DNA of 64,000 bases. Origin: VYFG01 sp965248685. Lineage in GTDB: Bacteria > Pseudomonadota > Gammaproteobacteria > Arenicellales > Poriferihabitantaceae. The notes under the pieces were generated by a model. The model saw only the letters and a list, made by a program, of their open reading frames with translations, did no database searches and was not told the DNA's origin. Below, piece after piece: positions 50,052 through 59,085 of the stretch; within the stretch, counting starts at the first letter, position 1; the number at the start of each line of letters is the position of its first letter. The stretch is taken from NCBI GenBank assembly GCA_965248685.1, contig CBDFKC010000003.1:2232001-2296000 (forward strand), given 5' to 3'. A program made the translations under genes and the position numbers.

Positions 50052-52133
50052 ATGAGTCACAACGGTAAGAAGGTTCGCGTTGGTGCGGATATTGGCGGCA
50101 CATTTACAGACGTCGTACTTGAAAAAGGGGATGAGCTTTATTCATTTAAAGTTCTGACTGACTATGCCGAACCCGAGCGCGCCATCCTTGATGGGGTGGA
50201 AAAGGTGGCGGCGAAAGCGGGCGTATTGCCTCATGAAATCGACCTGGTGATTCATGGCACGACCCTTGCAACCAATTCTTTGATTGAACGCAGGGGTGCC
50301 AAAACAGCCTTTATTACCACCACTGGCTTTCGTGATGTTATTGAAATGCGGAATGAGGGGCGATTTGAACAATATGACCTCAACCTTACATTGCCTCCGC
50401 CCTTGATTTCTCGCGAGCATCGATTCGCGGTGCAGGGACGAATTGCAGCAACTGGCAGGGAGCTTGTGCCCCTTGATGAGCCAGCAATAGAACGAATCGG
50501 GGATCAATTGGTTGGACTAGGCTATCAAAGTATCGCGATTGGATTTATTCATGCCTATACCAATGGCGCACATGAACGGAGGGCCAGAGAGATTATTCAA
50601 AATCGGGCGGCGAATATAGAAGTGTCTATATCTTCTGAGGTATCACCCCAGGTTAGGGAATTCGAGCGATTTAATACCGTCTGCGCCAATGCCTTTGTTA
50701 AACCACTGATGGCTTCTTATTTAGGTCGGTTGGCAACCAAGTTGAAACAGGCGGGTGCTGATTGCCCATTATTTATGATTCACTCGGGCGGCGGTTTGAT
50801 ATCGATTGATAGCGCCATTGAATTTCCCGTACGGCTACTGGAATCCGGCCCTGCGGGCGGCGCAATCTATGCCGCCGATTACGCAGCCCGACATGGGCTC
50901 GATCAAGTGCTGTCTTATGATATGGGTGGCACTACGGCAAAAATCTGTCTTATCGAAAACAGAACACCCAAGACTGCCCGAACCTTCGAAGTTGCCCGCA
51001 CTTACCGTTTTAAGAAAGGATCGGGCATGCCAATTTCGATACCGGTGATTGAAATGGTGGAAATTGGTGCCGGTGGAGGGTCTTTGGGTTGGGTGGATGA
51101 GATGCGTCAAATTCGGGTAGGCCCGGAAAGTGCTGGCTCGGAACCTGGCCCGGCTTGCTATAACCATGGCGGTAACAAGCCGGCGGTTACCGATGCAGAT
51201 CTTCTGCTCGGACGACTGGATAAAGATAACTTTGCCGGTGGTGATATTTTGTTATCTCCCGAACAATCAATTTCCGCATTGGACTTCGTGATTGGTAATG
51301 CCCTTGCCATGGATGCGGAAACCGCGGCAGTGGGCATATGTGAAGTTGTTGATGAAAATATGGCCAATGCAGCTCGAGTCCACGCGGTTGAAAGCGGTAA
51401 GGAATTGGCAGATTTCACCATGATTGCGTTTGGCGGTGCGGCGCCGCTGCACGCCAGTCGACTCTGCGAGAAACTGGATATGGACGCTGTGCTAATACCT
51501 CCTGGCGCTGGAGTTGGTTCGGCAATTGGTTTTTTACGCGCACCTTTTGGATTCGAAGCGGTGCGTGGCGCCTATTTGAAATTAAGTCAGTTTGACCCGG
51601 AATTCACTAATAGCCTGATCGCTGAATTATCTGCCGAAGCAGAAAAGTTTGCCCGGGCAGGAGCCCCGGGAGAAATATTGGAATACGAGATTAAGGCGTA
51701 TATGCGCTACCAGGGGCAAGGCTGGGAAATCGTCGTAGTTTTGCCTAACCGTAAATACACTGACGGAGATCAAATAGAATTTAGACAATTATTTGAACAG
51801 GAATACATTCGCTTGTTTGGGCGTCCGCTGGAGGGGCTCGATATTGAAATCATGAATTGGTCGGTCCAGGCCAGTTCCCCCCTGGACCAGGTGGAAAAAG
51901 TCGATCCAGTCACCGCGTCTTCGATGGAGAATCCGGCGAAGGGTCGGAAATTATTTGACGCAAGACTACAGGAATTTGTTGATGCCGGAGTGTTCTCACG
52001 AGAGGAGATGAATCCAGGTGGACAAATACAGGGTCCCGCAATTATCGTGGAACATGAAACCACAACCATAGTCACCTCCGGTTTCAGCGCGACCATGCAA
52101 AACGATCGTAGTCTGCTGGTTCAACGCAAATAA
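50052..52133 (+). CDS. hydantoinase/oxoprolinase, HyuA-type subunit
   Basis: ATP-dependent ring-opening or carboxylating enzyme subunit of the N-methylhydantoinase A/5-oxoprolinase/acetone carboxylase family, 693 residues. Seen: ADIGGTFTDVVLEKG (phosphate 1), IHGTTLATNSLIERRG, DMGGTTAKICLIENR (phosphate 2), VIEMVEIGAGGGSLGWVD and GPAIIVEHETTTIV. Paired with the B-type subunit 14 bp downstream. The substrate (hydantoin, 5-oxoproline or another cyclic amide) cannot be read from sequence; the two-gene split, unlike single-chain 5-oxoprolinases, is common to HyuAB. Possible -10 TATGAT at 50017. Confidence 0.88.
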   Translation: MSHNGKKVRVGADIGGTFTDVVLEKGDELYSFKVLTDYAEPERAILDGVEKVAAKAGVLPHEIDLVIHGTTLATNSLIERRGAKTAFITTTGFRDVIEMRNEGRFEQYDLNLTLPPPLISREHRFAVQGRIAATGRELVPLDEPAIERIGDQLVGLGYQSIAIGFIHAYTNGAHERRAREIIQNRAANIEVSISSEVSPQVREFERFNTVCANAFVKPLMASYLGRLATKLKQAGADCPLFMIHSGGGLISIDSAIEFPVRLLESGPAGGAIYAADYAARHGLDQVLSYDMGGTTAKICLIENRTPKTARTFEVARTYRFKKGSGMPISIPVIEMVEIGAGGGSLGWVDEMRQIRVGPESAGSEPGPACYNHGGNKPAVTDADLLLGRLDKDNFAGGDILLSPEQSISALDFVIGNALAMDAETAAVGICEVVDENMANAARVHAVESGKELADFTMIAFGGAAPLHASRLCEKLDMDAVLIPPGAGVGSAIGFLRAPFGFEAVRGAYLKLSQFDPEFTNSLIAELSAEAEKFARAGAPGEILEYEIKAYMRYQGQGWEIVVVLPNRKYTDGDQIEFRQLFEQEYIRLFGRPLEGLDIEIMNWSVQASSPLDQVEKVDPVTASSMENPAKGRKLFDARLQEFVDAGVFSREEMNPGGQIQGPAIIVEHETTTIVTSGFSATMQNDRSLLVQRK

Positions 52134-52147
52134 TACGGGATTAGAAG

Positions 52148-53836
52148 ATGCAGAATAATATTTCCAATGTGCATATGCAGGTAATGTGGAATCGCCTGAT
52201 ATCGGTGGTCGAGGAACAGGCGTTAACCCTGTTGCGTACCGCATTCTCTACTTCGGTGCGGGAAGCGGGTGATCTCTCGGCTGGCGTTTTTGATGAAAAT
52301 GGCTTGATGCTGGCCCAGGCGGTCACTGGAACCCCTGGACATGTAAATGCTATGGCCGAGGCTGTGGGTCATTTTATTCGGGATATCGGCGAGGAAAATA
52401 TCTTTGAAGGTGATTCCTATGTAACCAATGATCCCTGGAAAGGTACCGGTCATCTGCACGATTTTACCTTCGTTAATCCTTCTTTTCTCAATGGCAAGCT
52501 GGTTGGTTATTTTGCCTGTACCGCCCATGTGGTAGATGTGGGGGGGCGAGGCTTTGGACCGGATGCAAATGAAGTCTATGAGGAAGGGATATTTATCCCG
52601 ATCATGAAATTTGCTGAGCGCGGCGAAATCGATGCAAGGTTGATTCACATCATTCGCCACAACGTTCGAGAGGCCGACCAGGTCATTGGAGATTTGTACT
52701 CGCTTTCTTCCTGTAATGAGATTGGCCATCGTCGCCTGATAGAAATGATGTCTGAGTTTGCAATCGACAATCTCTCGGCATTAAGGGATTTTATTTTTGA
52801 AAACAGCAGGCGTGCGACCCTGGAGAAACTGCAACAGCTACCCTCAGGTAGCTGCGACAATGTAATGATCGTAGATGGATACGATGCCGCCGTGACAATG
52901 CGGGTGAGGCTGGATATTTCTCCCCAGGGTGTGCTGGCAGATTTCGATGGAACCTCGGGCCTGAGCGCTATGGGGATAAATGTGCCATTGGTATACACCA
53001 CCGCCTATGCCTGCTATGCGCTCAAATGTACCCTGGCGCCGACAATTCCAAATAACCATGCATCTTTGGAGCCGTTTAAGGTCACCGCACCAGAAAATTG
53101 TATTTTGAATGCGGTCCATCCTGCCCCGGTGGCAATTCGCCATGTGCTCGGTCAGTTTTTACCTGATGTGGTAATGGGGGCATTACACAAACTGTTGCCG
53201 AATAGAGTGCCGGCGGAAGGCGCAAGTGCGCTATGGAACCTGCAATTAGGCCTGCGCCCGCTGGAAGACGTCGCACCGGCACCTGGGGAGACCCTGCAAT
53301 ATAGTCAGGTCCTCATGTTTAATTCAGGCGGTACCGGTGCGCGTCCCAGTCTCGACGGATTAAGCGCTACCGCATTTCCTTCTGGGGTGCATACCATGTC
53401 CGCTGAAGTAATGGAGCATGTTGGCCCTGTCACCGTTTGGAGAAAAGAATTGAGGGAGGGTTCTGGAGGAGCCGGAAAACACCGCGGTGGACTCGGCCAG
53501 ATCATCGAGATTTCGGCGAATCAGGGACATAAGATGTATATTAATGCGATGTTCGATCGCTGCGAGAACCCGGCCCGGGGCAGGGATGGTGGTGGTAATG
53601 GCGCAGCGGGCAATGTCAGTCTCGATGACGGGACCCAGATGCAAGGTAAGGGCAAACAATGGATTCCATTAGAGCGCCATCTGGTGCTGGACCTGCCGGG
53701 CGGTGGTGGATATGGTGACCCCGGCGAGAGAAACAAGGACCTAGTAGAACAGGATCTGAAGCGGGGTTACATCGACTCCGCTGAGGCATCTGCTGCTTAT
53801 GGACTAATGAAACTAGCAAGTGAAACAAGCGGTTAA
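52148..53836 (+). CDS. hydantoinase/oxoprolinase, HyuB-type subunit
   Basis: Partner of the preceding HyuA-type subunit, 562 residues. Seen: RTAFSTSVREAGDLSAGVFD, TGTPGHVNAMAEAVGHFI, VTNDPWKGTGHLHDFTFVNP (metal-binding region with His/Asp), FACTAHVVDVGGRGFGPDA, and the glycine-rich end ERHLVLDLPGGGGYGDPGER, the HyuB signature. Its stop overlaps the GTG start of an MFS transporter, so enzyme and transporter are probably one operon acting on an imported substrate. Confidence 0.88.
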   Translation: MQNNISNVHMQVMWNRLISVVEEQALTLLRTAFSTSVREAGDLSAGVFDENGLMLAQAVTGTPGHVNAMAEAVGHFIRDIGEENIFEGDSYVTNDPWKGTGHLHDFTFVNPSFLNGKLVGYFACTAHVVDVGGRGFGPDANEVYEEGIFIPIMKFAERGEIDARLIHIIRHNVREADQVIGDLYSLSSCNEIGHRRLIEMMSEFAIDNLSALRDFIFENSRRATLEKLQQLPSGSCDNVMIVDGYDAAVTMRVRLDISPQGVLADFDGTSGLSAMGINVPLVYTTAYACYALKCTLAPTIPNNHASLEPFKVTAPENCILNAVHPAPVAIRHVLGQFLPDVVMGALHKLLPNRVPAEGASALWNLQLGLRPLEDVAPAPGETLQYSQVLMFNSGGTGARPSLDGLSATAFPSGVHTMSAEVMEHVGPVTVWRKELREGSGGAGKHRGGLGQIIEISANQGHKMYINAMFDRCENPARGRDGGGNGAAGNVSLDDGTQMQGKGKQWIPLERHLVLDLPGGGGYGDPGERNKDLVEQDLKRGYIDSAEASAAYGLMKLASETSG

Positions 53837-55031
53837 AGACTACCTGCGCTCACCGGAAATGCTGCTGATGCTAATGGCATCAGCGGTGCCGCTTTCGTTT
53901 GCTACCTGGTCAGCAATGATCAATAATTTTACGATCGAAGTTGCAGGGTTTACCGGTCGCGAATTCGGCATGCTGCAGAGCATCAGGGAAGTGCCGGGTT
54001 TTCTTGCCTTTGCCGTAATATTTTTTCTGCTAATAATGCGGGAACAGACCCTGGCCTATGTCTCGTTATTATTTTTGGGTCTTGGCACTGCTATTACCGG
54101 ATATCTGCCTTCGGTAATAGGATTGTATTGTACGACCCTGCTGATGTCGTTTGGATTCCATTATTATGAAGCGATACAAAATTCATTATCACTACAATGG
54201 ATCGATAAATCGCGCACACCTCTGGTGCTCGGTCGCATGCTGGCGGTTGGTTCGTTTACGTCACTGGTCGCTTTTGCCCTGATCTACGTAGGGCTTAGCC
54301 TGCTTCACCTGGAGTACAGTACCGTGCTGTTGGCGGGAGGCGGGCTCACCGCCATTATTGGCCTGGTTGCCTGGTCATGCTATCCCTCATTTCCTTCTGA
54401 ACATCAGCAGCACAAGTCGTTAATTCTGCGCAAACGTTATTGGTTATATTATGCCCTGGTATTCTTTTCCGGTGCGAGGCGTCAAATTTTTATAGTTTTC
54501 GCCGGCTTTATGATGGTCGAGCGATTCGACTATAGCGCGGCCAACCTTACACTGTTGTTTCTGATCAACTGCGTTATTAATATTTGGTTGGCACCCATAA
54601 TCGGTCGACTGGTTGGTCGATGGGGCGAACGTAACGCTTTGATATTTGAGTACCTTGGACTTATTATCATTTTTACCAGTTATGCTTTTGTCAGCCATGC
54701 CGGTATCGCCGCGACTTTGTATGTACTTGACCATATGTTTTTTGCACTCGCTATCGCGATTAAAACCTATTTTCAAAAGATTGCAGACCCCAAGGATTTT
54801 GCTTCAACCGCGGGGGTGGCATTTACCATTAATCATGTGGCTGCGGTAATTTTACCCGTTGCCTTGGGAGTTGTCTGGCTGACATCTCCAGAACTGGTGT
54901 TCTTGTCCGGTACCCTGTTCGCGGTCTGCTCACTGATTTTGGCGTTTCTGATTCCAGCAAATCCATCCCCCGGGATTGAAGTTTCGACACCTGGATTAAT
55001 GCAATGGGCCCGTTCCTCAGATGGCGCATGA
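53820..55031 (+). CDS. MFS-type transporter
   Basis: 403 residues from a GTG that overlaps the hyuB end by 17 bp. About 11-12 hydrophobic segments can be followed (for example LLMLMASAVPLSFATWSAM, PGFLAFAVIFFLLIM, LALIYVGLSLL-type helices, AIAIKTYF, AAVILPVALGVVW). No close functional subfamily recognised; the loop RLVGRWGERNALIFEYLG is MFS-like. Coupling to hyuAB suggests uptake of the hydantoinase substrate or release of its product (inference). Confidence 0.72.
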   Translation: MKQAVKDYLRSPEMLLMLMASAVPLSFATWSAMINNFTIEVAGFTGREFGMLQSIREVPGFLAFAVIFFLLIMREQTLAYVSLLFLGLGTAITGYLPSVIGLYCTTLLMSFGFHYYEAIQNSLSLQWIDKSRTPLVLGRMLAVGSFTSLVAFALIYVGLSLLHLEYSTVLLAGGGLTAIIGLVAWSCYPSFPSEHQQHKSLILRKRYWLYYALVFFSGARRQIFIVFAGFMMVERFDYSAANLTLLFLINCVINIWLAPIIGRLVGRWGERNALIFEYLGLIIIFTSYAFVSHAGIAATLYVLDHMFFALAIAIKTYFQKIADPKDFASTAGVAFTINHVAAVILPVALGVVWLTSPELVFLSGTLFAVCSLILAFLIPANPSPGIEVSTPGLMQWARSSDGA

Positions 55032-55092
55032 GTTATCTAACCAACAATGACATGGCGAAAAAATTTCAAATTTGACTATATAAACTGAGAAA

Positions 55093-56100
55093 ATGACTAA
55101 ACAAACGATCACGGTGATACCGGGAGACGGCATCGGGCCGGAAATTATGACAGCGACTTTGCGCGTGCTTGATGCAATCGGAGCAGACCTTGAATACGAT
55201 ATGCAGCTGGCTGGCCTGACTGCAATTGAGGCGGGCAAAGAACTCATTCCCGAGGAAACCTTGGATAGTATTCGTCGAAACAGTATTGCGTTAAAAGGCC
55301 CCCTTACTACGCCTATCGGTAAAGGCTTTACCAGCCTGAATGTTCTGTTGCGTAAAGAGTTCGAGTTGTATGCCAATGTTCGGCCTGCGATAACCCGTAA
55401 GGGTATCGTGTCAAAATACCAGAACATCGATTTGATAACGGTGCGCGAGAATACTGAAGGGATGTATTCCCAGGAAAAACAAACCGTATCCGAAGACGGC
55501 GAACGCGCCGAATCATTAAGCGTTATTACCCGAACGGGCGCCGAGAGAATTGTCAGGTATGCGTATGATATGGCCAAGCGTCAGGGGAGAAAAAAAATCG
55601 CGGTAGTACACAAGGCGAATATACTGAAGGCAACCTCTGGACTGTTTCTGGATGTAGCCAGAGATATTGGTGAAGAATATCCCGAGATAGAAAGCCGCGA
55701 GTTAATTGTCGACAATGCTTGTATGCAATTAGTGGTGCGCCCCGAGCAATTTGACGTCATTGTAACCACTAATTTGTTTGGCGATATTATTTCGGATTTG
55801 TGCGCTGGATTGGTTGGTGGGTTGGGTATGGCGCCGGGTGCGAATATTGGCGACGAGGCTGCAATATTTGAAGCTGTTCATGGCTCCGCGCCGGATATTG
55901 CCGGGAAAGGGATCGCCAATCCGTTCGCGCTGATCCTGGGTGCAGCAATGATGTTGGATCAGCTCGGGATGAATGACCTGGGGGAGCAGATTCGGAGTGG
56001 CATTAATCGGGTGATTGAAGACGGAGACAGACTTACTGGTGATCTTGGCGGCAATGCTACTACCGAGCAAATAACCGACGCATTAATTGAGCGACTTTGA
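55093..56100 (+). CDS. NAD-type isocitrate dehydrogenase (IDH/IMDH family)
   Basis: Decarboxylating dehydrogenase, 335 residues. Seen: VIPGDGIGPEIMTATLRVL, LNVLLRKEFELYANVRPA, DLITVRENTEGMYS, VVHKANILKATSGLF, TTNLFGDIISDLCAG and the nucleotide-binding region EAVHGSAPDIAGKGIANP. The serine of the LTTPIGKGFTSLNV loop and the short length favour the NAD-dependent short IDH over LeuB. LeuB or homoisocitrate dehydrogenase is less likely, since no leu genes are near. Separate transcription unit, 61 bp after the transporter. Confidence 0.82.
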   Translation: MTKQTITVIPGDGIGPEIMTATLRVLDAIGADLEYDMQLAGLTAIEAGKELIPEETLDSIRRNSIALKGPLTTPIGKGFTSLNVLLRKEFELYANVRPAITRKGIVSKYQNIDLITVRENTEGMYSQEKQTVSEDGERAESLSVITRTGAERIVRYAYDMAKRQGRKKIAVVHKANILKATSGLFLDVARDIGEEYPEIESRELIVDNACMQLVVRPEQFDVIVTTNLFGDIISDLCAGLVGGLGMAPGANIGDEAAIFEAVHGSAPDIAGKGIANPFALILGAAMMLDQLGMNDLGEQIRSGINRVIEDGDRLTGDLGGNATTEQITDALIERL

Positions 56101-56107
56101 AGCGGGA

Positions 56108-56407
56108 TCAAGTCGGTAGGGAGACTTTGTTTTTTTCCGACGGCTTAAATACGACACCGGTGCGACCGATCAATGTAACCTGGGTGGCACCACAGTGCTT
56201 ACAGGCGTCTTCGAGCAACAGCAAACGCAGGGATTTGTCCCCAGCGGGAAGCTTGATTTTAATCAATTCATGATGGTCGAGAGCGAGGCGCATTTCTTCT
56301 ATAACGGCGGTCGATAGCCCGTTATTTCCAATCGTTACTATTGGCTTTTTGCCATGGGCGAGTCCCTTTAAGTGTTTTTTTTGATGATTGGTAAGCTTGA
56401 GTTCCAT
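56108..56407 (-). CDS. yhbY: ribosome assembly RNA-binding protein YhbY
   Basis: CRM-domain protein that joins pre-50S particles; 99 residues. ATG at 56407 (MELKLTNHQKKHLKGLAHG) chosen on alignment with E. coli YhbY; an upstream ATG at 56425 adds six residues. Seen: IVTIGNNGLSTAVIEEMRLA, LDHHELIKIKLPAGD and the GNxG loop. Divergent from rlmE (41 bp between starts), the conserved yhbY-rlmE layout. Confidence 0.93.
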   Translation of the reverse strand: MELKLTNHQKKHLKGLAHGKKPIVTIGNNGLSTAVIEEMRLALDHHELIKIKLPAGDKSLRLLLLEDACKHCGATQVTLIGRTGVVFKPSEKNKVSLPT

Positions 56408-56448
56408 GGCGGCGCGATTGTACACTTATTCAGAAGCTCGTATACAGT

Positions 56449-57087
56449 ATGAAGAAAAAAAATGGTCGTGGAAAATCCGGCGCCTGGCGCAGTCGGCAAA
56501 ACAGTGACCAATTCGTCAAGAAGGCACGGGCAGAGGGCTTTCGCGCCAGATCCGCCTTCAAGCTGGAGCAAATTGACCAGAAATACCGCTTAATCCGGCC
56601 CACCACCCGGCTGGTCGATCTCGGTAGTTCCCCCGGAAGCTGGTGCCAGTATGCGGTCAAGCGGATTAATGCCTCGGATCACGTGCTAGCGGTGGACCTG
56701 CTGTCGATGCAACCTGTTTCCGGGGTCCGGTTTATTCAGGGAGATTTTACCGATCAGGATATCGTTGAGCTGGTCAAACAAAGCCTGGGTGCGGAGCCCA
56801 TCGACCTTGTATTGTCCGATATGGCCCCCAATATTACAGGTATTCGTGCCACCGATCAGGCGCGCGCGGCTTTGCTTCAGGAATCTATTTTGGAGTTTTG
56901 CAGGATCGTGCTGAAACCCGGTGGTGCTTTGTTAACCAAGATTTTTGAAGGTGAGGCTGCGCTGGCCATGCGATCAGAAATGAAAAATCTGTTCAGCCAA
57001 TTTCAGGCGATTAAACCTGATGCTTCACGGGCTGAGTCCACAGAAATTTATCTTCTGGGTCGCGGTTACCGCGGTACCACGCAGTAA
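56449..57087 (+). CDS. rlmE: 23S rRNA (uridine-2'-O)-methyltransferase (FtsJ)
   Basis: Methylates U2552 of 23S rRNA (E. coli numbering) with SAM; 212 residues. Seen: K38 in RSAFKLEQID, SAM motif LVDLGSSPGSWCQYA, the Asp of LSDMAPNITG, Lys in PGGALLTKIFEG and Glu in AESTEIYLLGRG: the complete K-D-K-E tetrad. Upstream of ftsH as in E. coli. Confidence 0.96.
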   Translation: MKKKNGRGKSGAWRSRQNSDQFVKKARAEGFRARSAFKLEQIDQKYRLIRPTTRLVDLGSSPGSWCQYAVKRINASDHVLAVDLLSMQPVSGVRFIQGDFTDQDIVELVKQSLGAEPIDLVLSDMAPNITGIRATDQARAALLQESILEFCRIVLKPGGALLTKIFEGEAALAMRSEMKNLFSQFQAIKPDASRAESTEIYLLGRGYRGTTQ

Positions 57088-57156
57088 TTTGGCTTTTGGT
57101 GTAACATTGCCCTTGAACTTGCTGAATTTGCACACTAACCCCTAGGAGATATTGCG

Positions 57157-59070
57157 GTGCCAAACATGACAAAAAACATCCTGCTGTGGCTGGTTATCGC
57201 TATGGTCTTGATGTCGGTTTTTGAAAACTTCACAACCCCGCAAAACGGTCGTACCGGTGAAGTTGATTACTCCACTTTTCTCAGTGAAGTTGAACGTGGC
57301 AATATAGCATCGGTGGAAATTGCCGGCGATACCATAAACGGTGAAACCAATGATGGGCGTACTTTTACTACCCATGCACCGAACGATCCCAAGCTGATCG
57401 ATGACCTGTATACCAATGGAGTTAAAATCAAGGCGAAGCAGGAAGAAGGAACCTCGTTGTTAATGAGCCTGTTGATCAGTTCCTTTCCGATTCTGTTGTT
57501 AATCGGCGTCTGGATTTTCTTTATGAAGCAGATGCAAGGCGGGGGCCGGGGTGGTGCCCTTAGTTTTGGTAAGAGTAAGGCCAAGATGCTTACCGAAGAT
57601 AAAAACCATATCACCTTCGAAGACGTTGCCGGAATTGATGAAGCCAAGGAAGAAGTGGGCGAACTGGTGGAGTTTCTTAGCGACCCCTCTCGTTTCCAGA
57701 AACTCGGCGGACGCATTCCGCGGGGCGTATTGATGACGGGTAATCCTGGAACCGGTAAAACACTGTTGGCCAAAGCCATCGCCGGTGAAGCCAAGGTGCC
57801 GTTTTTTACGATCTCCGGTTCTGACTTCGTAGAAATGTTTGTCGGTGTCGGTGCATCAAGGGTTCGGGATATGTTCGAACAAGCCAAGAAAAATGCCCCC
57901 TGCATTATTTTTATCGATGAGATTGATGCGGTTGGTCGCTCCCGTGGCGCCGGTATCGGCGGCGGCAATGATGAACGCGAACAGACCCTGAATCAGCTTT
58001 TGGTTGAGATGGACGGATTTGAAGAAAATGAAGGCGTTATCGTGATCGCCGCGACCAACAGACCCGATGTATTGGACCCTGCGCTATTACGTCCTGGACG
58101 TTTTGATCGTCAGGTGCACGTGCCACTACCCGATATTCGCGGCCGGGAAGCTATTCTGAAGGTGCACATGCGAAAAGTCCCGATTGCAGATGATGTCGAT
58201 GCCAAGGAAATCGCCAGGGGTACCCCAGGATTTTCCGGTGCGCAAATAGCCAACCTGGTGAATGAGGCTGCATTGCTTACCGCCCGACTCAAGAAAAAGT
58301 TGGTGGGAGAGGACGAATTTTGGTCTGCACGGGACAAGATCATGATGGGCGCTGAACGCAAATCAATGGTATTGAGCAAAGAGGATCTGACCAATACGGC
58401 ATATCACGAGTCCGGCCACACTGTTGTAGGCTGGATACTGCGAAATCTAGTTGATCCCATTTTGAAGGTGACTATTATTCCTCGGGGGAGAGCCCTGGGA
58501 ACAACCCAGTTTCTCCCTGAAAGTGACGAATTAAGTTACGAAAAAGAAAAGTTACTAGCCCAGATTGCGGTATCAATGGGTGGACGTATCGCTGAAGAAA
58601 TTTTCATGAAGCAAGTCACCAGCGGTGCTTCCGGCGATATGCAAATGGCCACCCGAACCGCTGAATCCATGGTAATGGACTGGGGGATGAGCGAGGTTCT
58701 TGGACCAAGACTCTACGGTCGAGAATCGGCTGATGTCTATGGTCGGCAAAGTCGCGTGATGAGTCCTCAAACTTCGGAACAAGTCGAGCAGGAGGTCACT
58801 CGAATTATCACTGAACAATATGACCGGGCACGCAAAATCATTGAGGATAATCGGGAAAAAATGGAAATTATGACCCGTAAATTGATCGAGTGGGAGACTC
58901 TGGAGTCCGATCAGATTGAGCAGATTATGACGGGCAAGGATCCGAGACAACCCGAGGAAGACAAGCCCCAGACGAAGTCCGGGGGAGACGACGCCGCGAA
59001 TAGTGAAAAAAGCGATTCGGTATTATCAGAGTCGGATATCGATCTGCCTGATCCAAACAAGTCGGTTTAA
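57157..59070 (+). CDS. ftsH: ATP-dependent zinc metalloprotease FtsH
   Basis: Membrane-bound AAA+ protease for quality control and LpxC/sigma32 turnover; 637 residues. AGGAG lies 8 nt before the GTG at 57157; an ATG three codons on is possible. Seen: TM1 (ILLWLVIAMVLMSVF), periplasmic domain, TM2 (SFPILLLIGVWIFFM), Walker A GNPGTGKTLLAKA, Walker B IIFIDEIDAVGRS, SRH (TNRPDVLDPALLRPGRFDRQ), zinc site HESGH, and an acidic C-terminal tail. glmM follows directly. Confidence 0.97.
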   Translation: MPNMTKNILLWLVIAMVLMSVFENFTTPQNGRTGEVDYSTFLSEVERGNIASVEIAGDTINGETNDGRTFTTHAPNDPKLIDDLYTNGVKIKAKQEEGTSLLMSLLISSFPILLLIGVWIFFMKQMQGGGRGGALSFGKSKAKMLTEDKNHITFEDVAGIDEAKEEVGELVEFLSDPSRFQKLGGRIPRGVLMTGNPGTGKTLLAKAIAGEAKVPFFTISGSDFVEMFVGVGASRVRDMFEQAKKNAPCIIFIDEIDAVGRSRGAGIGGGNDEREQTLNQLLVEMDGFEENEGVIVIAATNRPDVLDPALLRPGRFDRQVHVPLPDIRGREAILKVHMRKVPIADDVDAKEIARGTPGFSGAQIANLVNEAALLTARLKKKLVGEDEFWSARDKIMMGAERKSMVLSKEDLTNTAYHESGHTVVGWILRNLVDPILKVTIIPRGRALGTTQFLPESDELSYEKEKLLAQIAVSMGGRIAEEIFMKQVTSGASGDMQMATRTAESMVMDWGMSEVLGPRLYGRESADVYGRQSRVMSPQTSEQVEQEVTRIITEQYDRARKIIEDNREKMEIMTRKLIEWETLESDQIEQIMTGKDPRQPEEDKPQTKSGGDDAANSEKSDSVLSESDIDLPDPNKSV

Positions 59071-59085
59071 TTTTTTTGCAGCCAA

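Noticed and set aside
57112..57147. Possible sigma32 promoter before ftsH (CTTGAAC or CTTGCTG with CCCCTAGG).
   Set aside because: The first gives a spacer of about 20 bp; the second would start transcription at the ribosome site, leaving no leader.
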